This document shows positions 15,831 to 24,726 of a DNA stretch of 64,000 nt, in pieces; within the stretch, counting starts at the first letter, position 1; each line of letters opens with the position of its first letter. The DNA comes from Zoogloea sp. (GTDB lineage Bacteria > Pseudomonadota > Gammaproteobacteria > Burkholderiales > Rhodocyclaceae). Under the pieces are notes generated by a model. It saw nothing but the letters and a program-made list of their open reading frames with translations. It searched no databases and had not been told where the DNA came from. The translations under genes and the position numbers were made by a program. The DNA lies in the NCBI RefSeq assembly GCF_023150065.1, contig NZ_JAKLLN010000001.1, positions 440,545 to 504,544 of the forward strand, written 5' to 3'.

Positions 15831-18569
15831 TTGCCTGTGCATTGGGGACGCCTGTGGGTCTGGCTGTGTCTGGCGCTGTGCTGTGCGGGAGTGCCGGCAG
15901 GCGCCACCGAGCCGGTGGTGGTGCAGCTCAACTGGAAGCATCAATTCGAATTCGCAGCCTTTTACGCCGCCGAACGCCAGGGTTACTACCAGGCCCTCGG
16001 GCTGGATGTGCGGCTGGTCGAGGGCGGGCCCGGCGTGGATGTGGTGCAGGAGGTGGTCGAGGGGCGTGCCGATTTCGGGGTGGGCACCTCGGCGCTGGTG
16101 GTGGACCGGGCCCGGGGCCAGCCGGTGGTGGCCCTGGCCACGATGATGCAGCACTCGCCTCTGGCCCTGCTGGCATCCCGGGCAGCGGGGGTGAAGAGCG
16201 TGCTCGATCTGGCTGGCCGGCCGGTGTCGGTGACCCCTCACACCCGCGACGAGATCGAAGCCTTCCTGCGGGTATCGGGCCTGTCCCCGGAGCAGATCCA
16301 GCTGGTCGATCAGGCCGACTGGACCCTGGAGCCCCTGGAGGCGGGCAAGGTGGCGGCGGAGGCGGTGTATCTGTCCAACGAGCCCTTCCTGATCCGCGGG
16401 CGGGAGCACCAGTTTCTGCTGCTGACACCCCGTTCGGCGGGCATCGACCTGTTCGGCAACATGCTGTTCTCGTCCCGCGCGGCGGTGGCGGCGCGGCCGC
16501 AGGTGGCCGCCGCCTTCCGTGAGGCGACCCTGCGCGGCCTGGTGTATGCGCTGGCCAATCCGGAGGTGCTGACCGACCAGATCCTCGCCGACTACAACAC
16601 CCAGGGCAAATCGCGGGAGCACCTGCTCTTCGAGGCGGCCCAGATCCGTGAGCTGACCCGGCCGGACATCGTCGAGGCGGGCTACATGAGCCCCGGCCGC
16701 TGGCGCCACGTGGTGGATGTGTATGTGCGCCAGGGCAAGCTGCCCAAGGACTTCGAGCTGGGGGATTTCCTGTTCGACGCGCAGCCCTCGACCCGGGTGC
16801 CGCCCTGGCTGGTGGGGGCCCTGGTGGCGTCGCTGGTAGCCCTGCTGGTGGCGCTGGGGGTGGTGGCCAAGGTGCGCGGGCTCAACCGGGCGCTGCGCGG
16901 GGAGATGGGCGAGCGGGAGGCGGCCGAAGAGGCCCTGCAGACCCGCGAGGCCCAGTACCGGGAGCTGGTGGAAAACGCCAACGCCCTGATCCTGCGCCTG
17001 TCGCCCGATGGGACGGTGACCTATTTCAACGAATGCGCCGAGCGTTTCTTTGGCTATCCCGCCGCCGAGATCGTCGGGCGCAGCGTGATCGGTACCATCC
17101 TGCCGGCGCAGGATGAGCGCAGCGGCCGTGATCTGGGCGTAATGCTGGCCGCCATCCTTTCCGATCCGACCAGCAGTAGCAGCGAACACAACGAAAACGA
17201 GAACATCACCCGGGATGGCCGGCGGGTGTTTGTGCGCTGGGCCAACCGGGCGATCCGGCGGCCCGACGGGAGCCTCGCCGGCCTGTTGTGCATTGGTCAG
17301 GACGTGACGGCCCGACGGGTGATGGAGCAGGAGCTCGCCGCCCACCGCAGCCTCCTCGAAGAGCAGGTGGCCCTGCGCACCATGGAGCTGGCCCACGCCA
17401 AGGAGGCGGCCGAGGCGGCCAGCCGGGCCAAGAGCGCCTTCCTGGCCAATACCAGCCACGAGATCCGCACCCCCCTCAATGCCATCACCGGCATGACGCA
17501 CCTGCTGCGCCGCTCCGGGGTGAATGAGGACCAGGCACAGCGCCTGGACAAGATCGAGACGGCCGGGCAGCACCTGCTGGAAATCCTCAACGCGGTGCTC
17601 GATCTGTCCAAGATCGAGGCCGGCAAATTGAGCCTCGAGCGCACGGGCGTGGTGGTGGATGCGGTGGTACACAACGTGGTCGCCATGCTTCATGACCGGG
17701 CCATCGCCAAGGGCCTGGTGCTGGCCGTGGATCTGCAGACGGGGCTGCCGCCCCTGCTGGGCGACCCGACCCGCCTGCAGCAGGCCTTGCTCAACTATGG
17801 CAGCAACGCGGTCAAATTCACCGGCGAGGGCGGGCGCGTCCATTTCCGCTCCCGGCTGGTGGAGGAGAACGCCGCGGGCCTGCTGGTGCGCTTCGAGGTG
17901 GAGGACACGGGGATCGGCATTGCCCCGGACAAGCTCGGGCAGATCTTCTGGGCCTTCGAACAGGCCGACAGCTCAACCACCCGGGAATACGGCGGCACCG
18001 GCCTCGGTCTGGCCATCACCCGCAAGCTGGCGGCGCTGATGGGAGGCGCAGCGGGGGTGTCGAGCGAACCGGGGGTGGGCAGCACCTTCTGGTTCACCGC
18101 CCGCCTGGCCCGGGGCGTGTTCCAGCCCGTCACCGGCCTGCTGCCCGACCCGGACGAGGCGGAGGCGCTGCTCGGCGAGCGCTTTGCCGGACAGCGCATC
18201 CTGCTGGTGGAGGATGACGAGATCAACCGGGAGATCGCCGTGGAAATGCTGGCCGAGACCGGCCTGCTCATCGACACCGCGGAGGATGGCCTGATTGCGG
18301 TGGAGATGGCCGCTGCCACCGATTACGCGCTGATCCTGATGGACATGCAGATGCCGCGCCTGGACGGCCTGCAGGCCACCCTGCAGATCCGTGCCCTGCC
18401 GGGGCGGGCCGGCACGCCCATCGTCGCCATGACGGCCAACGCCTTTGCCGAAGACCGGGCACGGTGTTTCCAGGTGGGCATGAACGACTTCATCCCCAAG
18501 CCGGTCGAGCCCGACCTGCTGCTGCAGGTCGTGCTCAAATGGCTGGAGCGGCACCTCAGCGGCGTGTAG
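15831..18569 (+). CDS. Hybrid histidine kinase with NMT1/THI5-like periplasmic sensor
   Basis: About 912 residues. A signal peptide (1-25) leads into an NMT1/THI5-like substrate-binding domain (about 28-290, beginning [25 protein letters not shown]), then one membrane segment (325-345), a PAS domain (about 371-490), an HisKA dimerisation domain with His543 in [10 protein letters not shown], an HATPase_c domain (N-box [13 protein letters not shown]1 EDTGIGI, G2 GGTGLGL) and a receiver with Asp838 in LILMDMQMP and Lys890. The binding domain probably senses a pyrimidine-like or related solute and passes the signal inward. The start is probably the TTG at 15831 or the GTG at 15837, behind GGAGAG; an overlapping ATG is out of frame. 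Confidence 0.86.
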   Translation: MPVHWGRLWVWLCLALCCAGVPAGATEPVVVQLNWKHQFEFAAFYAAERQGYYQALGLDVRLVEGGPGVDVVQEVVEGRADFGVGTSALVVDRARGQPVVALATMMQHSPLALLASRAAGVKSVLDLAGRPVSVTPHTRDEIEAFLRVSGLSPEQIQLVDQADWTLEPLEAGKVAAEAVYLSNEPFLIRGREHQFLLLTPRSAGIDLFGNMLFSSRAAVAARPQVAAAFREATLRGLVYALANPEVLTDQILADYNTQGKSREHLLFEAAQIRELTRPDIVEAGYMSPGRWRHVVDVYVRQGKLPKDFELGDFLFDAQPSTRVPPWLVGALVASLVALLVALGVVAKVRGLNRALRGEMGEREAAEEALQTREAQYRELVENANALILRLSPDGTVTYFNECAERFFGYPAAEIVGRSVIGTILPAQDERSGRDLGVMLAAILSDPTSSSSEHNENENITRDGRRVFVRWANRAIRRPDGSLAGLLCIGQDVTARRVMEQELAAHRSLLEEQVALRTMELAHAKEAAEAASRAKSAFLANTSHEIRTPLNAITGMTHLLRRSGVNEDQAQRLDKIETAGQHLLEILNAVLDLSKIEAGKLSLERTGVVVDAVVHNVVAMLHDRAIAKGLVLAVDLQTGLPPLLGDPTRLQQALLNYGSNAVKFTGEGGRVHFRSRLVEENAAGLLVRFEVEDTGIGIAPDKLGQIFWAFEQADSSTTREYGGTGLGLAITRKLAALMGGAAGVSSEPGVGSTFWFTARLARGVFQPVTGLLPDPDEAEALLGERFAGQRILLVEDDEINREIAVEMLAETGLLIDTAEDGLIAVEMAAATDYALILMDMQMPRLDGLQATLQIRALPGRAGTPIVAMTANAFAEDRARCFQVGMNDFIPKPVEPDLLLQVVLKWLERHLSGV

Positions 18570-18578
18570 GCGCGCGCC

Positions 18579-18968
18579 TCAGCCCACCTGCACGGCGATG
18601 CGCCGGGGCTGGGCGTGCTCCACCTTGGGGATGCGCAGGGTGAGCACACCCTGGGCGAACTCGGCGGCAACCCGCTCGGCGTCCAGCTCCTTGGACAGGG
18701 TGAACACCCGCCGGTAGCGAGCCAGCCCCACTTCCGAATGGATGGGCTCCAGCCCTTCCGGTGCCGGCAGTGCGATCTCGCCCTCGATGGTCAGGGTGTC
18801 GGCTTCCACGTGCAGGTGCAGCCTGTCCTTGGGTACGCCGGGCAGGTCCGCGTAAAGGGTGATGCCGGCGCTGTCCTCGACCACATCCACGGGGGGCTGG
18901 AGCGCCTCGGTGGCGCGGGGGGCGGTGTCGGCCTGGGCAGGGCGGCGCAGGGTGGCGTTGTCACTCAT
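18579..18968 (-). CDS. Hsp20/alpha-crystallin small heat shock protein
   Basis: 129 residues with the alpha-crystallin domain in the C-terminal two thirds: PPVDVVEDSAGITLYADLPGVPKDRLHLHVEADTLTIEGE, a RYRRVFTLSKELD strand pair and the closing FAQGVLTLRIPKVE motif. It is an ATP-independent holdase in the cytoplasm. It is the second gene of a pair, 12 bases after another Hsp20 gene, and shares the sigma-32-like promoter upstream of that gene. The N-terminal arm is short. It converges on the hybrid kinase with a 9-base gap. Confidence 0.9.
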   Translation of the reverse strand: MSDNATLRRPAQADTAPRATEALQPPVDVVEDSAGITLYADLPGVPKDRLHLHVEADTLTIEGEIALPAPEGLEPIHSEVGLARYRRVFTLSKELDAERVAAEFAQGVLTLRIPKVEHAQPRRIAVQVG

Positions 18969-18980
18969 GGTCGGGTCTCC

Positions 18981-19424
18981 TTACTGGACGTGGATGCGGC
19001 GGGGCTGGCTGGCGGCCTTGCGTTGCACGCTGACGTGCACCACGCCGTCGGTGTAGAGGGCTTCAACGGCGTTCGGGTCCACGTCGTCGGGCAGGGTCAC
19101 CACCCGGCGGAAGCGGCCCGAGAAGCGCTCGTCGATGTGCACCGTGGCCGGCGCGTCCTTGGGCGGGAGCACGCTGGCGCGCTCGCCGGCGATGGTCAGC
19201 ACGCCCTTCTCGAGCTGCACGTCCAGGGTCGTCGGGTCGATGCCGGGCGCAAACGCGTAGATCTCCACCGAGCGCGCCGTGCTGCCCACGTTCATGGCCG
19301 GGTAGCCGCCCCGGGCACTGCCGCGGATGCTCGGCGACAGGTCGCCACCCCCCTGCTGCAGACCGCGCTGGATCCGGTCCAGCTCGGCAAACACATCACG
19401 GGGAAACAGGGAACGATAGAACAT
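18981..19424 (-). CDS. Hsp20/alpha-crystallin small heat shock protein
   Basis: 147 residues. The N-terminus FYRSLFPRDVFAELDRIQRGLQ is the typical IbpA-like arm; the crystallin domain spans roughly 46-147 with SVEIYAFAPGIDPTTLDVQLEKGVLTIAGER, ERFSGRFRRVVTLPDDVD and YTDGVVHVSVQRK. It prevents aggregation of unfolding proteins. GAGGAGG precedes the ATG. It heads a two-gene operon with the second Hsp20. The two paralogues differ in arm length, suggesting a mixed oligomer as with IbpA/IbpB; that is inference. Confidence 0.92.
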   Translation of the reverse strand: MFYRSLFPRDVFAELDRIQRGLQQGGGDLSPSIRGSARGGYPAMNVGSTARSVEIYAFAPGIDPTTLDVQLEKGVLTIAGERASVLPPKDAPATVHIDERFSGRFRRVVTLPDDVDPNAVEALYTDGVVHVSVQRKAASQPRRIHVQ

Positions 19425-19478
19425 GCGGATTCCTCCTCGTCTGACGCGGGCAGCACACCACGGCCGCCCCTGTCTCCG

Positions 19479-19507
19479 ATATGGGAACCGCCCCTGCAGG
19501 TTTCAAG
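19479..19507 (-). promoter_or_regulatory. Sigma-32-type heat-shock promoter for the hsp20 pair
   Basis: Read on the minus strand, CTTGAAA (19507-19501) is followed after 15 bases by CCCATAT (19485-19479). This closely matches the RpoH consensus CTTGAAA - 11-16 bases - CCCCATNT. It lies 55 bases upstream of the first Hsp20 ATG and ends just inside the gap after the ene-reductase gene. No CIRCE element is seen. Confidence 0.75.
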
Positions 19508-19549
19508 AGCCCGCATGAAGCTGGCTGGAGGGACCGTGGGGCCTGACGC

Positions 19550-20617
19550 CTACTGCATGAAGGGGTAGTCGGTGTAGCCCTCGGGGCCGGGGGAGTAGAA
19601 GGTGGCGGGGTTGGGCTTGTTGAGGCTGGCGCCGGCCTTGATGCGGGCGGGGAGGTCGGGGTTGGCGAGGAAGGCGGTGCCGAAGGCCACGGCGTCGAGC
19701 TGGCCGCTCTCGATGGCACTGGCGGCCTCCTGGGGCGTGTAGCCCATGTTGCCGATCAGCACGCCCTTGTAGTGGGCCCGGGCCGGAGTCAGCACGTCGC
19801 CCTTCTGCTGGCCGAAGAAGTCGCCGCGCATCACGTGCAGGTAGGCCAGCGGAACGTCGTTGAGGCGCTGGGCCATCCATGTGATCAGCCCCACCGGGTC
19901 GCTGTCGCGCATGTCGTTGTAGCTGTTGAGGGGCGACAGGCGCAGGCCGACGCGGCCAGGGCCCCACACCGCCACGCAGGCGTCGAGCACTTCGAGCATC
20001 AGGCGGGCGCGGTTCTCGATGGGGCCGCCGTAGGGGCCGCTGCGGGTGTTGCTGCCGTCGCGCAGGAACTCGTCCAGCAGGTAGCCGTTGGCACCATGCA
20101 CCTCGATGCCGTCGAAGCCGGCGGCCAGGGCGTTTTCGGCGGCGTGGCGGAAGCCGGCGACGATGCCGGGCAGCTCGTCATCGGCGAGGGCGCGGGGGGT
20201 GACGTAGGGCTTCTTGCCCTCGGGGGTGTGCACTTCGTCGTTGCGGATGGGCAGGGCGCTGGGGGCGACGGGCTGGGCACCGTCGTTGAGCAGCGGGTGG
20301 CAGGCCCGGCCGCCGTGCCATACCTGCAGGAAGATGCGCCCGCCGGCCTTGTGCACCGCGTCGGTCACGTGCTTCCAGCCGGCCACCTGGGCGGCCGAGT
20401 GGATGCCGGGCTCGTGCCAGAAGGCGGAGTTGCCCTCGATGGCCATGGTGGCCTCGGCGATGAGCAGGCCGGCGCTGGCGCGCTGGGCGTAGTGGGTGGC
20501 GATCAGGTCACCGGGCACGTGGCCCTCCTCGGCCCGGCAGCGGGTCAGGGGGGCCATCAGGATGCGGTTGGGCAGGCTTACGGCGCCGGCCTGCAGGGGC
20601 TGGAAGAGGGCGGACAT
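19550..20617 (-). CDS. Old yellow enzyme family ene-reductase (NemA-like)
   Basis: 355-residue FMN-dependent alkene reductase. Seen: the N-terminal NRILMAPLTRCRA FMN loop, LQVWHGGRACHP, the substrate-binding HGAN motif in GFDGIEVHGANGYLLDEFLRDGSNTR, and IGNMGYT plus AFGTAFLANPDLP for phosphate binding. The family reduces electrophilic C=C bonds, nitro compounds and nitrate esters using NADPH. Neighbours on the same strand are the pirin and OsmC genes, which together look like a stress or electrophile-response group. The start ATG follows GGAG. Confidence 0.88.
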   Translation of the reverse strand: MSALFQPLQAGAVSLPNRILMAPLTRCRAEEGHVPGDLIATHYAQRASAGLLIAEATMAIEGNSAFWHEPGIHSAAQVAGWKHVTDAVHKAGGRIFLQVWHGGRACHPLLNDGAQPVAPSALPIRNDEVHTPEGKKPYVTPRALADDELPGIVAGFRHAAENALAAGFDGIEVHGANGYLLDEFLRDGSNTRSGPYGGPIENRARLMLEVLDACVAVWGPGRVGLRLSPLNSYNDMRDSDPVGLITWMAQRLNDVPLAYLHVMRGDFFGQQKGDVLTPARAHYKGVLIGNMGYTPQEAASAIESGQLDAVAFGTAFLANPDLPARIKAGASLNKPNPATFYSPGPEGYTDYPFMQ

Positions 20618-20686
20618 GGGGGCTCCGGAGAAGGGGTCGAAAAGGCTTGGTGTGTGACGGGTGATGATTGTTCCGCAGCGGGGGCG

Positions 20687-21508
20687 TCAGACGCCGGCCC
20701 AGGGCAAGGGTGGTGCGGTGAGGCGGCGGGTGCTGCCCGGCACGGGGCCGAAGCGTGGATCACCGGCTTCCCAGGCGCGCTGGGCGGTGGCGATGGCTTC
20801 CCGGCTGTGGCCGACGAAGTTCCAGGCCATCTGGATGGGCGTGGCGAAGGGCTCGCCACCGATCAGCAGCAGGCGGGTGTCGGGAGCGAGGGTCAGGTCG
20901 ATGCTGTCACGGCCCGGGTCGAGGCAGGCAAAGGCGCTGCCATCGAAGTCCTCGCCGGCCAGGGTCGCGCGGCCCTCCAGGGGCAGGATGCCGTACTCGA
21001 AGGCCGGGTCCAGCGGCAGCGTCAGGCGGCTGGCGTCGGTGCTGTGGATGTCCAGCCCGATCAGGGGCGAGTACAGCCGGGCGGGCGACTGGTGCGGGCC
21101 GTGCCGGCCGGCCAGCAGGGTGAAGGTGCAGGCGCCCTCGGTCCAGCGCGGCAGGTCGGGGTGGTGGGCAAAGGCGGGGGCGCAGTCGGCGGCCTCGGCC
21201 GGCAGGGCGATCCACAGCTGGGCGGCGTGCAGGCGCCCGGCGCCGGGCGGGGAGTCTTCGGTGTGCACGATGCCGTGGCCGGCGGTCATCAGGTTGACCT
21301 GCCCGGGGCGGATCAGTTGATCGCTCCCGAGGCTGTCCCGGTGCAGGATTTCGCCCTCGATGAGCCAGGTGAAGGTCTGCAGGGCAATGTGGGGGTGGGC
21401 GCCCACGTGCATGCCGTCGCGGCCGGAAAAATCGACCGGGCCGATGTGGTCGAGAAAGCACCAGGCGCCGATCATGCGGCGCTCGCGGGTGGGCAGGGCG
21501 CGGCGCAC
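20687..21508 (-). CDS. Pirin family protein with frame break at the 5' end
   Basis: The clean frame from a GTG at 21508 gives 273 residues of a bicupin pirin. Metal ligands are seen in GMHVGAHPHIALQTFTW and GHGIVHTEDSP. Pirins bind iron and some have quercetinase or redox-sensor activity. Translation further back in this frame gives IERILPREADLGEGLH, a normal pirin N-terminus, but no start codon: the expected ATG at 21569, with a GGGAG ribosome site, is one base out of frame across a C8 tract (21557-21564 on the plus strand). Either the gene is frameshifted or slips at this tract, or the base count is a sequencing error. Confidence 0.75.
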   Translation of the reverse strand: MRRALPTRERRMIGAWCFLDHIGPVDFSGRDGMHVGAHPHIALQTFTWLIEGEILHRDSLGSDQLIRPGQVNLMTAGHGIVHTEDSPPGAGRLHAAQLWIALPAEAADCAPAFAHHPDLPRWTEGACTFTLLAGRHGPHQSPARLYSPLIGLDIHSTDASRLTLPLDPAFEYGILPLEGRATLAGEDFDGSAFACLDPGRDSIDLTLAPDTRLLLIGGEPFATPIQMAWNFVGHSREAIATAQRAWEAGDPRFGPVPGSTRRLTAPPLPWAGV

Positions 21509-21582
21509 GTGGAGGCCTTCGCCCAGGTCGGCTTCGCGGGGCAGGATGCGTTCGATGGGGGGGGCTCATGGTCATGCTCCCT

Positions 21583-21990
21583 TCAGCCCAGGTCGGTGTG
21601 GATACGGATTTCCCCGGTGAGCAGCTTGTGCATGGGGCAGGCGTTGGCGATCTTGAGAAGCTGGGTGCGTTGTTCTTCGCTCAGTCCGCCTTCCAGGAAG
21701 ACCCGGCGGACGATGTCGTTGCCACTTTCGGGTTTGCCATCGGGGTTGAGCTGCAGTTCGACGCGGATTCCGGCAAGGGGCCAGTTGCGGCGGGCCGCCA
21801 CCATTTTCACGGTGATCGCGGTGCAGGTACCGAGGCTGCCGAGGATCAGCCGTTCTGGTGAGGGCCCGACATTGCCGCCCCCGACTTCAAGGGGCTCATC
21901 GGCCAGCCAGGTGTGGCCGAGGTCGTCGGAAATCTGCACGAGATAGGGGGTTTCCTGCAGGACGGCGGTGACGGCGGGCGTTCCGGACAT
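21583..21990 (-). CDS. OsmC/Ohr family peroxiredoxin-like protein
   Basis: 135 residues with the two conserved cysteines of the OsmC fold, in GSLGTCTAITVKM and NACPMHKLLTGEI, and the GGGNVGPSPERLILGSLG turn of the first half. OsmC proteins reduce organic hydroperoxides in the cytoplasm. It lies upstream of and on the same strand as the pirin and ene-reductase genes. The ATG at 21990 is used because it gives the family N-terminus; the frame continues upstream without a recognisable domain. Confidence 0.85.
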   Translation of the reverse strand: MSGTPAVTAVLQETPYLVQISDDLGHTWLADEPLEVGGGNVGPSPERLILGSLGTCTAITVKMVAARRNWPLAGIRVELQLNPDGKPESGNDIVRRVFLEGGLSEEQRTQLLKIANACPMHKLLTGEIRIHTDLG

Positions 21991-22070
21991 GGGGTGTCTC
22001 CCTCGAGTTGGGGGCGTGGTGGGGTGTAAAGGCTCCGACCGGGCCGGGGGCAGCAAGTTCGGCCCGGCCT

Positions 22071-22709
22071 TCAGCCGTCGCGCAGCAGGGGGCGGGTCTG
22101 CCAGTTGTAGCGCATGGTGAGCATGCGCACCACGAAGAACAGGGTGATGGTGGCCCAGGCGGCGGGCACGGTGGCCACCCCGAAGGCCAGGGTCAGGGCC
22201 AGGAAGACCAGGCTGGCCAGAACCACCACCACGGCAAAGAACTGACCGGGCTGGAGGATGAAGGGAACGTCGCGGACGATCACGTCGCGCAGCACGCCGC
22301 CGCCCACCCCGCTCACTGCGCCCACCAGTATCACCCCGGGCAGGGGGATGCCGGCCCCCAGGGCCAGCTGCATGCCCACCACCGCAAAGGCCGGGGTGCC
22401 GATGGCGTCGATGGTGCTGACGAGCTTGTCCACCACCGGCAGATCGGCAATGCGCTGGTGGAGCAGGGCGATGAGCAGGGTGGCCAGGGTGATCAGCGGC
22501 AGGTAGACCGGATCGGTGAGTACCGGCGGGGTGCGCTGCAGGAACAGCCCGTCGCGCAGGATGCTGCCGCCCACCGAGGTAAGCAGGGCCAGCACGAACA
22601 GGCCGACGATATCGCAGCGCTTGCGCAGGGCCACGATGGCCCCCGACAGGGCCCAGCTGAAGGTGGCCAGGTAATCGAAATAGATCGGAACGTGAAACTC
22701 GGTGGCCAT
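22071..22709 (-). CDS. TRIC-type cation channel (UPF0126, YicG-like)
   Basis: 212-residue membrane protein with about seven hydrophobic segments in two repeats. The repeats carry the glycine-rich half-helix pattern of TRIC channels: ALLTSVGGSILRDGLFLQ in the first and GAVSGVGGGVLRDVIVRDVPFIL in the second. Bacterial members are homotrimeric potassium-permeable channels. It reads with the VF530 gene 21 bases upstream and the OsmC gene downstream. The membrane topology and repeat motifs make the family call firm; the physiological role is not known. Confidence 0.85.
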   Translation of the reverse strand: MATEFHVPIYFDYLATFSWALSGAIVALRKRCDIVGLFVLALLTSVGGSILRDGLFLQRTPPVLTDPVYLPLITLATLLIALLHQRIADLPVVDKLVSTIDAIGTPAFAVVGMQLALGAGIPLPGVILVGAVSGVGGGVLRDVIVRDVPFILQPGQFFAVVVVLASLVFLALTLAFGVATVPAAWATITLFFVVRMLTMRYNWQTRPLLRDG

Positions 22710-22730
22710 GGGCGGCGGCTCTGCGCTGGC

Positions 22731-22946
22731 CTAGCGCCGTTGTCTCAGGTACAGGGCCTCGACTTCGGCGCGGGCCCAGGGGGTTCGGCGCAGAAACTTG
22801 AGGCTGGACTTGATGCTCGGCTCGAACTGGAAGCAGCGGATGTTCACCTGGTTGCCCAGGCTGTCCCAGCCGTAGCGCTCCACCAGTTCGGTGAGCATGC
22901 TTTCGAGGGTGATGCCGTGGAGGGGATTGTTGGGCTGGTCGGTCAT
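22731..22946 (-). CDS. VF530-family DNA-binding protein (DUF2132)
   Basis: 71 residues matching the small VF530 family: [21 protein letters not shown], then [31 protein letters not shown] structure from Vibrio fischeri showed a helical fold proposed to bind DNA; the role is unknown. The gene is first in the run toward the TRIC channel. It is a complete, normal-length member with an ordinary ATG start. Confidence 0.85.
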   Translation of the reverse strand: MTDQPNNPLHGITLESMLTELVERYGWDSLGNQVNIRCFQFEPSIKSSLKFLRRTPWARAEVEALYLRQRR

Positions 22947-23014
22947 GGGTCACACATTCAGGGTCGGGCGGCGGGAACTTTGATCCTGTTTGCCCACTCT
23001 GCCAAGAGCCCGGC

Positions 23015-23020
23015 TACAAT
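23015..23020 (+). promoter_or_regulatory. Candidate -10 element of the metal-efflux operon
   Basis: TACAAT lies 28 bases before the first gene of the efflux operon. A TTGCCC-like -35 element about 19 bases upstream is only a partial match and the spacing is long, as in promoters activated by MerR-type metal sensors. No MerR gene is adjacent, so this is a weak suggestion. Confidence 0.3.
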
Positions 23021-23048
23021 CCGGCCGTCAATCGCGTGAGCCACCCCC

Positions 23049-23429
23049 TTGCTGCGTCGTGTCCTCGTCCTGCTGCTGATGTTCCTGCTGCCCCTTCAGG
23101 CCATGGCGGGCAGCTTTGCGCCTTTGTGCCGGCACACGGCCGACGCGCAGGCGGCTGCAGTGCAGATGGAGGAGGGTGAGCACGCGCACTGCCTTGAGGC
23201 CACGGCTGCTGCGGAGGCATCGCCCGAGCAGCCTGACGCTGCGGCCGCAGCAGACGCCCGCTGTGACGATTGCAGCGTGTGCCACCATGTGGCCTTCTCC
23301 CTGTTCTCCCTGCCGCTGCTCACCCCCGCAGTGGCCTTCAGCCCGGTGCGCGTGGCACGGGATCTGTTCCCCGGTGCCACCCGCGTTCCGCCCCAGCCCG
23401 ACCGCCCCCCCAGAGCTTCCGCCGCCTGA
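23049..23429 (+). CDS. Small secreted Cys/His-rich protein of the efflux operon
   Basis: 126 residues from the TTG at 23049. The N-terminus LRRVLVLLLMFLLPLQAMAGSFAP is a strong signal peptide. The mature part holds a CRHTAD element, several acidic and His residues (EEGEHAHCLEA), and a CDDCSVCHH cluster that could bind a soft metal. Similar small proteins of the DUF2946 type often precede heavy-metal RND operons. It is 100 bases upstream of the TolC-family gene. A later ATG within the hydrophobic stretch is possible but would cut the signal peptide. Function is inferred from position and Cys content. Confidence 0.65.
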   Translation: MLRRVLVLLLMFLLPLQAMAGSFAPLCRHTADAQAAAVQMEEGEHAHCLEATAAAEASPEQPDAAAAADARCDDCSVCHHVAFSLFSLPLLTPAVAFSPVRVARDLFPGATRVPPQPDRPPRASAA

Positions 23430-23529
23430 CGCGGACGGCAGCCTTTCCCGCTTTCCCTGTTGATGCGTGGCCCCCGGGCCGCGCCACCTGCCGTCCGCAT
23501 GTTCTCCATCGTTTGTCTGCGAGGATTTC

Positions 23530-24726
23530 ATGCGACGCCTGTTCGCCCTTTTTGTAGTGCTGTGCTGCGCCCTGGCGGCGACGGCCCGGCCCGCCGCTGC
23601 CAGCCTGAGCGAGCTGCTCGACGCCGCCTGGCAGCGCGACCCCGCGGCCCGGGCCCTGGATGCCCGCCGGGATGAGCTCTCCGCCCTGACCGAGCTGGCC
23701 GCCGGCTGGACGCCCGGTCCCGGTGCGGTGGGCATTGCCAACCGCAACGACCGCCCCTTCGACAACCGTGGCCGCCAGGAGTGGGAGCTGGAGTATGCCC
23801 AGCCCGTGTGGCTGCCTGGCCAGGCAGCTGCCCGCCGAAACGAGGCCGCCGTCGCCCTGCGTGCCCTGGAGGCCGAACGCCAGGCCCTGCGCCTGGAGCT
23901 GGCACGCCGCCTAGTGGACACCCGCCTGGCCTGGCTGCTGGCCCGGGGTCAGGCCAGCCTGGCCGAGCGCCGCGTGACGGTGGCACGCCAGCTTGCCGAC
24001 GACCTGGCCCGGCAGGTCAAGGCCGGCGAGGCTGCGCGCTTCGATCTGAATCTGGCCGAATCCGAGCGGCTGGCCGCCGAGGCTGCCATGGCCGAGCAGG
24101 CCCTGGCCGCGGGTGAGCTGGCTCGCCGCTTCCAGGTGCTCACCGGCAGCCCGCCGCCCCTTACCCTGGCCCCCGCTGCCGCCGAGACCCCGATCACCCC
24201 CCACCCCGGGCTGGTGGCCGCCCGGGAGGCCGCCGCCCTGGCCCAGGCACGTCTCGCCACCACCCGGCAGAGCCTGCGCGACAACCCGGAGGTTGGCCTG
24301 CGCCTGCGCCGGGAGCGGGACGCCAGCGGCGCCGAGTATGGCGATTCGATCAGCCTGCGTCTGGTCATTCCGCTGGCCTCGGCCCCGCGCACGGCAGCTC
24401 GGGAGGCCGCGGCCATTGCCGCCGTGACCGAGCGCGCCGTGGCCGCCGAGCAGCTGCGCAGCCAGCTTGAGCAGGACCGGGCCCAGGCGGCCGACCAGCT
24501 CGCCACCGCGGCCCGGCTGGAAGACGCCGCCCGGACCCGGCAGGGCCTGGCCGCCGACAACCTGCGCCTCGCCGACACCGCCTGGCGCCTCGGCGAGCGC
24601 CCCCTCGAGGTCCTGCTGCGGGCCCGCGCCGCCGCTTTCGACGCCGATACCGCGGCCCTCCGCGCCCACTACACCCGCGAACAGGCCGAGGCCTGGCGCG
24701 ACTACCTGAAGGGAAGTGCCGAATGA
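23530..24726 (+). CDS. TolC-family outer membrane efflux protein (CzcC/CusC-like)
   Basis: 398 residues with a signal peptide (MRRLFALFVVLCCALAATARPAAA) and two long alpha-helical, Ala/Arg/Glu-rich repeats typical of TolC-family trimers. Such proteins form the outer-membrane exit of tripartite RND pumps. GAGGA precedes the ATG. It is followed by a His-rich periplasmic protein, an adaptor and an RND pump, each overlapping the next by four bases, so this is the channel of a heavy-metal efflux system. Confidence 0.87.
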   Translation: MRRLFALFVVLCCALAATARPAAASLSELLDAAWQRDPAARALDARRDELSALTELAAGWTPGPGAVGIANRNDRPFDNRGRQEWELEYAQPVWLPGQAAARRNEAAVALRALEAERQALRLELARRLVDTRLAWLLARGQASLAERRVTVARQLADDLARQVKAGEAARFDLNLAESERLAAEAAMAEQALAAGELARRFQVLTGSPPPLTLAPAAAETPITPHPGLVAAREAAALAQARLATTRQSLRDNPEVGLRLRRERDASGAEYGDSISLRLVIPLASAPRTAAREAAAIAAVTERAVAAEQLRSQLEQDRAQAADQLATAARLEDAARTRQGLAADNLRLADTAWRLGERPLEVLLRARAAAFDADTAALRAHYTREQAEAWRDYLKGSAE

